A stretch of 64,000 nt of DNA from assembly GCA_016125135.1 (NCBI GenBank), contig WGMJ01000001.1:1-64000 (forward strand). The letters run 5' to 3'. Position 1 is the stretch's first letter; each line of letters starts with the position of its first letter. The notes beneath the pieces are model-generated. The model worked only from the letters and a program-made list of their open reading frames with translations. It did no database searches and was not told the DNA's origin. Origin of the DNA: Alphaproteobacteria bacterium (GTDB lineage Bacteria > Pseudomonadota > Alphaproteobacteria > Micavibrionales > Micavibrionaceae). The translations under genes and the position numbers were made by a program. Shown here in pieces: positions 25,703-34,364 of this stretch.

Positions 25703-27724
25703 ATGACGGACCATATTAAAATCCCGAATGTGCCGCCGCTGGTGCGCTATACAACCAACGGGGTGCAGACTGTTTTTACCTATCCGTTTCCTGTGTTTGC
25801 CAGCGAGGATATCCGCGTGACAATTAATGGAGCTGTGCAGGTGAGTGGCTACACAGTGCAGGATGCCGGTAATACAGGCGGGGGCACGGTGACATTCTCA
25901 AGTGCGCCGCCGTTGAATGGTGTCCTGACTATCGAGCGTAACCTTGCGATTGAGCGTGTGAGTGATTTTATTGAAAGCGGCGAGTTTGCAGCCAATGCGA
26001 TTAACAGCGAGCTGGATTATATGACGGCCTCTATTCAGCAGGTCGCGCGTGCGCAATCATCCATGCTGCGTTATGCCGAGAGCGAAGCGCCTGCCAATAC
26101 AGCCATGCCGGCGCGCAGCATTCGTGCGAATAAAGCGCTGGGGTTTGATGGTAACGGCAACCCTGTTGCAGTGTCGCTGGAAGGGAGCATGGCAGCGCCC
26201 GATTATACAGCAGCGGGTGACGGCGCGGTGACACGTACAAGCCATGACAAGTTTTCTGATTTCGCATCTGTGAAAGATTACGGCGCGGTAGGGGATGGTG
26301 TGGCTGATGATACCTTGGCTATACAGAATGCACTTGAGGCGGAGGATTTTCTGTTTATCCCTGCGGGTACTTACAGAATTTCAGCCACGCTGGCCTTACG
26401 GTCACACCAGTTTGTGATGGGGGCAGGGCAGAATTCAGTAATAGAGATGACAGCGGATGAAAATATAATCGAAATACCTTGTGGTTATACAACACTGCAA
26501 AATTTACAGTTGCGGGGTGGTGTTGCCGGCCTGAAGCTTTACGGAGCTTCTGCACCCTGTGTACAGAACATGGTTTCAAACATCACGATTGATGAATGTG
26601 AAGTCGGTGTACTGCTTGACGGGCATAACGACACGAATAAGCCCTGCTACTGGAACAGTTTTATTAATGTTCTCGTGACGCGGATGAGTGAACACGGGTT
26701 TCATTTAACTGTTACAGATGCGGGGGATACGCCAAACGCCAATAAATTTTATAATTGCCGTGCCTATTCGTTGGGGACTGATATTTCAGGCTGCGGGTTT
26801 TATATCGAGGCGGCACGGTTTAACAATGCCTTTACTGACTGTGAAGCCAACGTAAAAGGTACAGCTACAGCCTGTATAAGAATAGGCAGTGCGTGCTCGC
26901 AAGTGTTACTCGTGAACCCGTATGTTGAATCGAATATGCTGGTGACGGGCGTGCAGATTGATGCAGGGTCAGACGAAACTTCGATTATAAATATGCTCTC
27001 GATGACGGATGGCGGGGCGATTGTAGATGCCAGCGGCGGGAAATATAATACCTACAATTCCGGCTGGCCCGTGAAGAACCGTTTTGCAACCGCACGCGCG
27101 ATGGATATTACATCGGTGCTGCAACGGTTTGATACAGAGTATATTGATACAACGGGCACGGTTGAGCTTGATCTCTCGCATACGGTCCACCTTGTTTCAT
27201 CTTACGGCGGTGCGCTTTCGCTTGTGTTGCCGAACGCAGGGGATGCGGTGAATGTGTTTATGATTATCAAGAAGATCGATATTTCATCAAACCTTGTGAC
27301 GATTACCGAGGATGGTGGCAACGGGCCGGATGCACGGACTTATTATCTGGGCTCGGAAAATGATTATGTTGTGATGCTTTCGAACGGAGCGGAGTGGTTT
27401 GTGCTTTCATCGAACCGCTCACCAGGGAATAACACTTATTATGATGGTACGGGCACATATGATATCGATATGTCGGTTGATATGTATCTGCTTTCAAGTT
27501 ATGGCGGGGCGATGACAGCCCGCCTGCCGCCCGCCAACGCGGTGCAAGCAAGTAACCGCACCATTACAATTAAAAAAGTGGATGTTTCCAGCAACGTGAT
27601 CACCATCACCGAGCAGGGCGGCGCCGGGCCTGACCAAGGCTCACGCACGCTCAATTCACCTTATGACGCGATAACCGTCATGTCTAACGGGGCGCAGTGG
27701 TACATCGTATCGCGCTACCCATAA
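25703..27724 (+). CDS. Tailspike with T7 fibre-like N-terminus and pectate-lyase fold
   Basis: The 673 residues contain an N-terminal virion-binding region (RYTTNGVQTVFTYPFPVFASEDIRVTING, GVLTIERNLAIERVSDF), a linker, a right-handed beta-helix start (SVKDYGAVGDGVADDTLAIQNAL with FIPAGTYRIS) and two similar C-terminal modules of about 90 residues (VHLVSSYGGALSLVLP / MYLLSSYGGAMTARLP, each ending in an SNGA-W-V motif). It should recognise and perhaps cleave a surface polysaccharide. It is intact and starts 1 nt after the previous stop. Confidence 0.8.
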   Translation: MTDHIKIPNVPPLVRYTTNGVQTVFTYPFPVFASEDIRVTINGAVQVSGYTVQDAGNTGGGTVTFSSAPPLNGVLTIERNLAIERVSDFIESGEFAANAINSELDYMTASIQQVARAQSSMLRYAESEAPANTAMPARSIRANKALGFDGNGNPVAVSLEGSMAAPDYTAAGDGAVTRTSHDKFSDFASVKDYGAVGDGVADDTLAIQNALEAEDFLFIPAGTYRISATLALRSHQFVMGAGQNSVIEMTADENIIEIPCGYTTLQNLQLRGGVAGLKLYGASAPCVQNMVSNITIDECEVGVLLDGHNDTNKPCYWNSFINVLVTRMSEHGFHLTVTDAGDTPNANKFYNCRAYSLGTDISGCGFYIEAARFNNAFTDCEANVKGTATACIRIGSACSQVLLVNPYVESNMLVTGVQIDAGSDETSIINMLSMTDGGAIVDASGGKYNTYNSGWPVKNRFATARAMDITSVLQRFDTEYIDTTGTVELDLSHTVHLVSSYGGALSLVLPNAGDAVNVFMIIKKIDISSNLVTITEDGGNGPDARTYYLGSENDYVVMLSNGAEWFVLSSNRSPGNNTYYDGTGTYDIDMSVDMYLLSSYGGAMTARLPPANAVQASNRTITIKKVDVSSNVITITEQGGAGPDQGSRTLNSPYDAITVMSNGAQWYIVSRYP

Positions 27725-27740
27725 TGTAAAGCGAGTTTTA

Positions 27741-28016
27741 ATGCCTTCAAAATTACTAGATGACCAGACAAAAGAAAAAGTGCTGGCGTTTCTGCCTGAA
27801 GCACTCGGCAAAGCGCTGCATTCCTATAAAGAATTTATGGGCGCTGAAATTCCCGATGATGCAAAAGGGTTTTCAGCGCACCATACCGCCTGCAAGGTTG
27901 CAATTGCGCATATCGAGCTTTTGTTAAAGCTGGGCCGTATGAGTGGAAGCGATGAAATTACAGATGAAGAGATTAAAAAAGAGATCGCCGAAGCCGAGGC
28001 GGAAATGAAACGTTGA
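27741..28016 (+). CDS. Putative small terminase / DNA-packaging subunit
   Basis: This 91-residue helical acidic protein (VLAFLPEALGKALHSYKEFMG, then an ITDEEIKKEIAEAEAEMKR end) lies 1 nt before the large terminase gene. T7 gp18, the small packaging subunit, has the same size and place. No domain is recognised by sequence, so the call rests on position. Confidence 0.55.
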   Translation: MPSKLLDDQTKEKVLAFLPEALGKALHSYKEFMGAEIPDDAKGFSAHHTACKVAIAHIELLLKLGRMSGSDEITDEEIKKEIAEAEAEMKR

Positions 28017-28017
28017 T

Positions 28018-29460
28018 ATGATCACCTTCCCCGTGTTCCTCGTGATGTGGAACAGGGGGATGGGTTTCTTGACACCCGATGTGCATTTAAGGATTGCCGC
28101 GTGGCTTGAGCAAAATTACGAAGCAAAGAATACAAAACTTCTTTTAATGGCATTCAGGGCCTGCGGTAAATCAACAATCGTAGGCCTTTTTTGTGCGTGG
28201 TTGCTGTACCGCAACCCGAATTTGCGCCTGCTAATACTGGCGGCCGATGTGGCGCTGGCACGCAAGATGGTGCGGAATATCAAGCGTATCATTGAGCATC
28301 ATAAGCTCACTAAAAGCTTGAAACCGGCGCAGGCCGACCAATGGGGCAGTGAGCGTTTTACCGTGAAGCGTAGCCAGGAATTGCGGGATCCGTCTGTGAT
28401 TGCACGGGGCATTCTCTCGAACATGACGGGCAGCCGCGCTGACATTATTATATGTGATGATGTGGAGGTGCCGCGCACCTGTGATACGCCTGACAAGCGT
28501 GAGCGTCTACGCGAGAAACTGGGCGAGGTGGATTTTATTTTAACGCCTGGTGGCACGCAGCTTTATGTGGGGACGCCGCATACATTTGAAACAATCTATG
28601 CCACAAAAAGCGAGGATGCGGATTATCTGTTCGGCTTTGTCGATTTACGTGTGCCGATTATGGATGAAACAGGTGCAAGCGCATGGCCTGAGCGTTACCC
28701 GATTGCTGAAATTGAAAAGCTGAAACAAAAAACAGGCCAGCGGCTTTTTACAAGCCAGATGATGCTACAGCCTGTGGACGATAAAAAGGCACGGTTCGAT
28801 ATCAACGCGCTGCAAAAATATAATACGCCGCTTGTTTATAGCGAGGTGCAGCGCCAAGCCGTGCTGAGTATTGAAGGGCGCAAGCTGGTTTCGGGCAGTG
28901 CCTACTGGGACCCTGCCTTGGGCCGCGAAGGCGGTGATGGCAGCGTTGTGGCAGTGCTATTTACGGATGAGGCGGGGAATTATTACCTTCACGCGCTTCA
29001 ATATATATATGCAGAAAACAAAAGCGGTGATTCCGCAGCCGAGCAGCAATGCCGTGCGGTTGCAGCGCTTTGCGCGCGGCACTATGTGCCATCGGTGACG
29101 GTTGAACAAAACGGCATTGGCGGGTTTCTGGCCGGTATTCTGCGTAACGAGCTTGCCAAATTAAACGCTGTTTGTGCGGTGAAGGAGATTAGCAACCGGC
29201 GGAACAAGGAAAACCGCATTCTTGATGCGTTTGATGCGGTTTTAAGCGCACGGAAATTATTTGTACACGCGGATGTACTCGAAACACGCTTCCTGCGCGA
29301 GATGAGTGAGTGGTCGCCAACCCGCAAACATAACGAAGATGACGGGCTGGATGCTGTTGCGGGAGCAATTTTACAAGAGCCTGTGCGCCTGCCGCGTATT
29401 TACGGCAAGGCCAATGTCGTTTCATGGAAAAAACCAATTTATATGAAGGAGCAAACATGA
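28018..29460 (+). CDS. Terminase large subunit
   Basis: The 480-residue motor protein has the ATPase Walker A region AFRACGKST (about 45-53), Walker B IIICDDVE (about 143-150) and a nuclease domain starting SAYWDPALGREGGDGSVVAVL. It translocates DNA into the prohead and cuts the concatemer. It is somewhat shorter than T7 gp19 (586). The frame is intact. It overlaps the next gene by 4 nt. Confidence 0.9.
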   Translation: MITFPVFLVMWNRGMGFLTPDVHLRIAAWLEQNYEAKNTKLLLMAFRACGKSTIVGLFCAWLLYRNPNLRLLILAADVALARKMVRNIKRIIEHHKLTKSLKPAQADQWGSERFTVKRSQELRDPSVIARGILSNMTGSRADIIICDDVEVPRTCDTPDKRERLREKLGEVDFILTPGGTQLYVGTPHTFETIYATKSEDADYLFGFVDLRVPIMDETGASAWPERYPIAEIEKLKQKTGQRLFTSQMMLQPVDDKKARFDINALQKYNTPLVYSEVQRQAVLSIEGRKLVSGSAYWDPALGREGGDGSVVAVLFTDEAGNYYLHALQYIYAENKSGDSAAEQQCRAVAALCARHYVPSVTVEQNGIGGFLAGILRNELAKLNAVCAVKEISNRRNKENRILDAFDAVLSARKLFVHADVLETRFLREMSEWSPTRKHNEDDGLDAVAGAILQEPVRLPRIYGKANVVSWKKPIYMKEQT

Positions 29461-29744
29461 GTTGTATCGCCAATGATTTTATGTGGTGGGTGTCGATGAT
29501 CGAGATCCCCGTTGTCACGGCCCTGATCGGGTTTTTGTGGAAGGTGCGGCAGGATTCCGAGCGCGGCCTGAACCGTATAAGGGATTTAATGGAAGCACAC
29601 CATGCGCAGATACGTGAGGGTCTCTCTGCCTACAAGCTGGAAGTGGCGAAAAGTTACGCGCAAACAAGTGACATGAAAGACCTTGAAGAACGGTTGACGC
29701 GCCATTTGCTGCGTATTGAAGCAAAACTTGATTTAACTCACTAA
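29457..29744 (+). CDS. Small membrane-anchored coiled-coil phage protein
   Basis: The 95-residue protein has one N-terminal membrane helix (WWVSMIEIPVVTALIGFLW) followed by a charged coiled coil (RQDSERGLNRIRDLMEAHHAQ...DLEERLTRHLLRIEAKLD). ATG 29457 has SD AAGGAG and overlaps the terminase stop. An inner-membrane spanin is possible from topology and its place in the lysis group; this is not proven. Confidence 0.65.
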   Translation: MSCIANDFMWWVSMIEIPVVTALIGFLWKVRQDSERGLNRIRDLMEAHHAQIREGLSAYKLEVAKSYAQTSDMKDLEERLTRHLLRIEAKLDLTH

Positions 29745-29755
29745 AGGAGAAGAAC

Positions 29756-30247
29756 ATGAAAAAAGAAAAACCAAGACCAACATTAAAACCTGTGCCACAA
29801 GAGCAAACAGAGGCGGGGCAGAAATTTTTTGCCGAAATGGCCGTTGATGTGCTGGCGCGCACATTATGGGGCGAGGCACGTGGCGAGGGGACAGCCGGTA
29901 TGCAGGCTGTTGCGAATGTGATTTTAAACCGTGCCGAAATTTCAAAACGGCTGAAAGGCTATTGGTGGGGGAATACGCTGATAGAAGTATGCCAGAAGCC
30001 GCGCCAGTTTTCGTGCTGGAACAAGGAAGATGCGAATTACACGAAAGTTCTAAGTGTTACCGAGAAGGATATTTATTTTGCAACCGCGCTGCGGATTGCC
30101 AAACGTGCTGTTGCCAGTGTATTGCCTGATATTACAAAAGGCGCAACCCATTACCACGCCGCCAGCATAACGCCCTATTGGGCACGTGGTGTAACGCCTT
30201 GTGCAAAACTGGGCCGGCATTTATTTTACCAGCTGATCGAGGTGTAG
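29756..30247 (+). CDS. Cell-wall hydrolase, SleB/CwlJ type endolysin
   Basis: This 163-residue protein matches the Hydrolase_2 (SleB) family: LARTLWGEARGEG with the catalytic Glu about 40, AVANVILNRAEI, and the late THYHAASITPYWARG. It cleaves peptidoglycan, probably as a lytic transglycosylase. It has no signal peptide and lies 1 nt before the holin gene, so it is probably the endolysin of the lysis cassette. Together with the two GH24 enzymes the module has three wall hydrolases. Confidence 0.85.
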   Translation: MKKEKPRPTLKPVPQEQTEAGQKFFAEMAVDVLARTLWGEARGEGTAGMQAVANVILNRAEISKRLKGYWWGNTLIEVCQKPRQFSCWNKEDANYTKVLSVTEKDIYFATALRIAKRAVASVLPDITKGATHYHAASITPYWARGVTPCAKLGRHLFYQLIEV

Positions 30248-30248
30248 C

Positions 30249-30728
30249 ATGTCGCCTTTACTCGCGGCAGGGCTGCCAGCACTGCTTGAAACGTTAGGCG
30301 GGCTTTTTAAACGTGTGCCGAACGTGGCAGCGCAAACGGCAGCAACGGCGCTTGAGGGTGTTTCGAACGCCATTAAAAACGGACAGGTAAGCCCCGAGCA
30401 ATTACAGGAGATCAACCGCCATTATGAAGAACTGCAAAAACTGGAAAGTGCCGAGCGGCAAACGGCCTATACGCAAGTGAATGAGTCCCTACGCGCGGAA
30501 GTGGCATCAAGCGACCCGTATGTACGACGTATGAGGCCCACCTTTGGTTATATGATTGCCGTGACATGGGCCGCGCAGATGCTGGCCATTGCCTATGTCA
30601 TTATTGTTGATACAGAATCGGCGGGTATTGTGATAGATGCGATGGAAAATCTCGGGACGATCTGGGCGGTGGGGTTATCGGTTCTGGGCATCTACGTATA
30701 CAAAAGAAGCGAGGAAAAGCGCGGTTAA
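30249..30728 (+). CDS. Holin, 3TM (GTA-type) family
   Basis: The 159 residues contain an N-terminal amphipathic region, the SDPYVRRMRPTFGYMIAVTWAAQML signature of the GTA/phage 3TM holin family, and helices at about 98-118 and 133-150 before a basic tail (YKRSEEKRG). It would make membrane lesions that release the endolysin. It is the last gene of the phage module. Confidence 0.8.
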   Translation: MSPLLAAGLPALLETLGGLFKRVPNVAAQTAATALEGVSNAIKNGQVSPEQLQEINRHYEELQKLESAERQTAYTQVNESLRAEVASSDPYVRRMRPTFGYMIAVTWAAQMLAIAYVIIVDTESAGIVIDAMENLGTIWAVGLSVLGIYVYKRSEEKRG

Positions 30729-30817
30729 TTTTCATGGCGCAACGCAAAAAACCGGCCCTTTTTCTTTGTTTCCCGCCAAGCGAATGCCTATGATGGGGGC
30801 ACTCAGGGAGACATGAA

Positions 30818-31129
30818 ATGACGACCAAAAAATACGGTGTGTTGTGTGCAATCGATGAAGATGATAGCGGCACGGCGCTAGACATTTGGGATACAGAAAG
30901 CGAGAAGAGTGAGTCTTTTTATATCTCGGGTGCTATTGAACAACGCCTCCTTGAAAATGCCAATGTGTATGGCACACCTGTTTCTTACTGCGTTGACCGC
31001 TTTGGTATGGTGTATGATGTCGAGCACGCGCCTTACAATTCATGGCCTGCGAATCTGCAAAAAAGTGCTGATTTTAAAATGTGGCAAGACCATTACGCCA
31101 AGCCTGCCTTCGCGCCCGTTGGCCCGTAA
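30818..31129 (+). CDS. Small orphan protein with APVGP tail
   Basis: This 103-residue acidic protein (KKYGVLCAIDEDDSGTALDIWD, ISGAIEQRLLENANVYGTPVSYCVDRFGMVYDVEHAPYNSWP) is not recognised. SD AGGGAG precedes the ATG. It ends KPAFAPVGP, like other orphans in the window. It may be cargo at the right edge of the phage module. Confidence 0.6.
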   Translation: MTTKKYGVLCAIDEDDSGTALDIWDTESEKSESFYISGAIEQRLLENANVYGTPVSYCVDRFGMVYDVEHAPYNSWPANLQKSADFKMWQDHYAKPAFAPVGP

Positions 31130-31136
31130 AAATACA

Positions 31137-32066
31137 TCAAACCTCTGGCCCGAGGACATCCACTTTCTGGGTGTTGTGGCGGCCGAGTTTATATTCACGG
31201 TATAATGTATAGGCGCCGGCGCCGATAATAAGGGCGGTGCCTATAAATGTTGTCAGGCTCGGGTAGTCGCCGAAAATAAGAATGCCGAACAAAACGCCCC
31301 AGAACATTTGCGTATAGTGAAACGGTGTTACAATAATGGTGGCCGAAGCCTTGGTGAAGGCATGTGAATTTAAAAGAATGCCGCTAAACCCTGCCAGTGC
31401 GTACAGGCAAAGCAGCCCGATATCGACAGGCGGGATGGTTGCGGGGATTTCTGCAAAGAAGAGAAAAGGCAAATTGGCAACAAGAATGCCTAGATAGGGG
31501 AAAAACGCGAAGCGCGGCAGAAGTTTCACCGGCCCGATTTTGCGGATGATGATGACATTAAATGAAATAAGAATAACCCCGCCGATAACGAAAAGAATAT
31601 CGTAACCAAACTCGCCGAATTTCCCGACAACCAGCACCAGCACACCGGCAAAGCCGATAACAAGCGCAAGAAAACGGTGCAGCCCGAATTTTTCCCCCAG
31701 CATAAAATACGACATGAGCATGACTAGAAACGGTGTCGAGAAAATAATGGCATAGCAGTAGGCCATGGGCAGGGTTTTAAAGCCATTGAGAATTACAATG
31801 GCAATAACGCCCGTAAGAATGCCGCGCAGTAAATGTAAGTGAAGTTTGGTGGGGAAAAACCCTTTCCATTTTTTCTTGCGGTAAATCCAGACAGAAGAAA
31901 TGACAAGCGCGATAGCACTGGCAGCAACGAGGAGAAAGTGAATGTCGTAGCTTTGCGAAAGGAACTTTCCTGTGGCATCGCCAATGCTGTGAAACCCATA
32001 ACCCGCGAGACAAAGAATCACGGCATAGAAATCGGGGCGGGCACGGAGGTAGGAAAGAATACGCAT
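31137..32066 (-). CDS. DMT (EamA) family exporter
   Basis: The 309-residue protein has ten hydrophobic helices in two EamA repeats. The first includes LHLLRGILTGVIAIVILNGFKTLPMAYCYAIIFSTPFLV with MLGEKFGLHRFLALVIGFAGVLVLV. The second includes LCLYALAGFSGILLNSHAFTKA and FGDYPSLTTFIGTALIIGAGAYTLYRE. This is the usual 10-TM layout of RarD/SAM-type DMT carriers. The substrate is unknown. Confidence 0.8.
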   Translation of the reverse strand: MRILSYLRARPDFYAVILCLAGYGFHSIGDATGKFLSQSYDIHFLLVAASAIALVISSVWIYRKKKWKGFFPTKLHLHLLRGILTGVIAIVILNGFKTLPMAYCYAIIFSTPFLVMLMSYFMLGEKFGLHRFLALVIGFAGVLVLVVGKFGEFGYDILFVIGGVILISFNVIIIRKIGPVKLLPRFAFFPYLGILVANLPFLFFAEIPATIPPVDIGLLCLYALAGFSGILLNSHAFTKASATIIVTPFHYTQMFWGVLFGILIFGDYPSLTTFIGTALIIGAGAYTLYREYKLGRHNTQKVDVLGPEV

Positions 32067-32111
32067 TGAAAGGATTATGGCAGTAGGTCAGAATAATGTC
32101 ATCTTTAATAG

Positions 32112-32465
32112 TGTCATCCCCGCGGAGGCGGGGATCCGGCAATAAAAAAATGGACAAGCAATATTTTGTTTATATTATGGCACGCGGGCGCAACAGTACT
32201 TTCTATGTTGGTGTGACATCGGAGCTTCAAAAGCGCGTTTGGCAGCATAAAGAGGGGCTTTATGACGGGTTTACGAAAAAGTACGATATTAACAAGCTTG
32301 TATATTACGAAATATTCGACGACCCGGAAAATGCGATCAAGCGCGAAAAAAGATTGAAGAAATGGAATAGAACATGGAAAATGCGGATTATAGAGGAGAT
32401 GAATCCGGCCTGGTGCGACTTATATGAAATATTGTAGCCGGATCCCCGCCTCCGCGGGGATGACA
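32112..32465 (+). mobile_element. 354-bp REP-flanked GIY-YIG element
   Basis: Two perfect 29-bp inverted repeats (32112-32140 and 32437-32465) bound a single GIY-YIG gene that ends on the first base of the right repeat. Each repeat is itself a hairpin: TGTCAT, then CCCCGC and GCGGGG arms around GGAG, then ATCCGGC. The same layout appears in the REP pair at 41148. No target duplication is clear. Confidence 0.7.
32150..32437 (+). CDS. GIY-YIG nuclease domain protein
   Basis: The 95-residue single-domain protein has FVYIMARGRNSTFYVGVTSELQKRVWQHKEG (GIY-YIG-type motifs with Y, V-G-V and R), KLVYYEIFDDPENAIKREKRLKKWNR. This matches small UvrC-like endonuclease-domain proteins. The start at ATG 32150 gives the usual length; upstream sequence is repeat. 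It is enclosed by perfect inverted repeats, so it may act on these repeats. Confidence 0.85.
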   Translation: MDKQYFVYIMARGRNSTFYVGVTSELQKRVWQHKEGLYDGFTKKYDINKLVYYEIFDDPENAIKREKRLKKWNRTWKMRIIEEMNPAWCDLYEIL

Positions 32466-32482
32466 AAAGATAAAAAGAGAAA

Positions 32483-33643
32483 ATGAAATTCGCAGTACCT
32501 AAATTCTTTAAAAACGAGGCTTCGGGCGCGCTTGTGCTGGGTTGTGCCGCCGCGGCGGCCCTTATATGGAGTAATAGCCCTTTTGCAGACGGTTATAAGG
32601 CCGTCTTTAATTATGACATTGTCCACTGGATTAATGACGGCCTGATGGTGCTTTTCTTCCTGCTGGTGGGGCTGGAGATCAAGCGCGAACTGACAGATGG
32701 CGAGCTTTCGACGAAAGAGAGTGCGCTTTTACCGTTGCTGGCCGCGATGGGCGGTATGGTTGTGCCTGCCCTTATTTATCTGGCGATTAATTTCCAGCAT
32801 CCGCAAAACTGGAATGGCTGGGCGATCCCTTCTGCCACCGATATTGCCTTTGCTGTGGGGCTGATGGCTGCGTTTGGCAGCCGTGTACCGTTGCCGCTTA
32901 AAATTTTCCTGCTGGCGATCGCCGTGATGGATGATCTGGGTGCGATTATTATTATCGCACTTTTTTATGGCGGCGATATTGATATTTCGATGTTGGCAAT
33001 TGCTGCGGTGGTGGCCGGTATTATGTTCTCGATGAATATGCGGATTAAAACCGTATGGCCGTACCTGCTGATGGGTGTTGTGCTGTGGTATTTTTCTTTG
33101 GAGTCCGGTATTCACGCAACAATTGCCGGTGTTATTACCGCGATGGCAATTCCGACCCCGCGTGTAAAAGATGTCGAGCGCAAATTGCATAAGCCGGTTT
33201 CATTCCTGATTTTGCCGATTTTCGGCCTTGCCAATGCCGGCATTAGTTTTGCGGGCATGGGCTTTGAAAGCCTGCTGGAGCCGGTTGCGTTTGGCATTGC
33301 GCTGGCGCTGCCTTTTGGCAAAGCAATTGGTATTTTCGGCGTTTGTTGTATTTTCTTCTGCTTCTTTGCGCGGCCCGAAGGCGTGTGTAACAAGCAGTTG
33401 CTTGCCATGTCACTCATGTGCGGTATTGGCTTTACCATGTCACTTTTTATCGGTTTGCTGGCCTTCCCTGACGAGCTGATGCGTACAGAAATGCGCCTTG
33501 GCGTTTTTGCCGGCTCTATTATTTCTGCTGTTGCGGGCACTATTATTATGGCGGTGGCGCTGAAAGATACGCATAAAAATGCCGGCATTGCACAGCCTGC
33601 GCCAACGCAGGAAATCAGCGTGATGATTGATGACGAAAATTAG
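32483..33643 (+). CDS. nhaA: Na+/H+ antiporter NhaA
   Basis: The 386-residue inner membrane protein has the NhaA hallmarks ATDIAFAVG (Asp 120) and AVMDDLGAI (Asp 150 and 151), which correspond to the E. coli ion-binding Asp133/163/164. It begins NEASGALVLGCAAAAALIWSNSPF as in the family. It exports Na+ in exchange for protons. It overlaps the rsuA start by 14 nt, so the two are probably coupled. Confidence 0.95.
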   Translation: MKFAVPKFFKNEASGALVLGCAAAAALIWSNSPFADGYKAVFNYDIVHWINDGLMVLFFLLVGLEIKRELTDGELSTKESALLPLLAAMGGMVVPALIYLAINFQHPQNWNGWAIPSATDIAFAVGLMAAFGSRVPLPLKIFLLAIAVMDDLGAIIIIALFYGGDIDISMLAIAAVVAGIMFSMNMRIKTVWPYLLMGVVLWYFSLESGIHATIAGVITAMAIPTPRVKDVERKLHKPVSFLILPIFGLANAGISFAGMGFESLLEPVAFGIALALPFGKAIGIFGVCCIFFCFFARPEGVCNKQLLAMSLMCGIGFTMSLFIGLLAFPDELMRTEMRLGVFAGSIISAVAGTIIMAVALKDTHKNAGIAQPAPTQEISVMIDDEN

Positions 33644-34364
33644 AATAGACAAGCTGCTTTCAAATCTCGGTTACGGGTCGCGGCAGGAAATTACGCGCGC
33701 GGTAAAGCTGGGCGCGTTTGCCGTGGGGGATATTGTTTATACCAATGCCTCCGAAAAAATTGAACTGGATGAAACCCTGCAGCGTGAGGGGCGTTTTATG
33801 GACGAGCCGCTGGAGCCACTCTCGTCACTTGTGATGATTATGCACAAGCCGGTGGGGTATGTGTGCTCGACCAAAGAGCACGGCATGCTGGTTTATGATT
33901 TGCTGCCCGAGCGCATGCGTATGCGCAACCCGATCCTCTCGATTGCGGGACGATTGGATAAAGAATCATCCGGCATGGTGATCCTCTCGGATGATGGTGA
34001 TTTTGTGCATCGCCTGACGAGCCCGAAACATAAAAGCACAAAATTTTACGAGGTGACGACCGCCAAGCCTGTTTTAACGGAAGATACAGCGCTCTTTGAA
34101 AAAGGCGGGATGATTTTACCCAAAGAGGACAAACCGCTATTGCCCGTGAATACGCTGAAGCTCGATGAATGCAAGCTGCGGCTGGCTTTACAGGAGGGAC
34201 GTTACCGCCAGATCCGCTTTATGATGGAAGAAGTGGGGAATGCGGTGGTAACATTGCACCGTTACCAGATTGGCCAGTTGCAGCTGGGTGATTTGCCTGA
34301 GGGGCAATTCAGGATTCTAACCGAAGCAGAAAAAGAACAATTATTCGCCGCGGCGCATCTGTAA
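33630..34364 (+). CDS. rsuA: Ribosomal small subunit pseudouridine synthase RsuA-like
   Basis: The 244-residue protein has an S4 RNA-binding domain (RIDKLLSNLGYGSRQEITRAVKLGAFAVG) and the RsuA/RluB/E/F catalytic motif AGRLDKESSGMVILSDDGDF (Asp about 110), then EGRYRQIRFMMEEVGN. It probably makes pseudouridine 516 in 16S rRNA; RluE/F-type specificity cannot be fully excluded. ATG 33630 lies inside the end of nhaA. Confidence 0.85.
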   Translation: MTKIRIDKLLSNLGYGSRQEITRAVKLGAFAVGDIVYTNASEKIELDETLQREGRFMDEPLEPLSSLVMIMHKPVGYVCSTKEHGMLVYDLLPERMRMRNPILSIAGRLDKESSGMVILSDDGDFVHRLTSPKHKSTKFYEVTTAKPVLTEDTALFEKGGMILPKEDKPLLPVNTLKLDECKLRLALQEGRYRQIRFMMEEVGNAVVTLHRYQIGQLQLGDLPEGQFRILTEAEKEQLFAAAHL

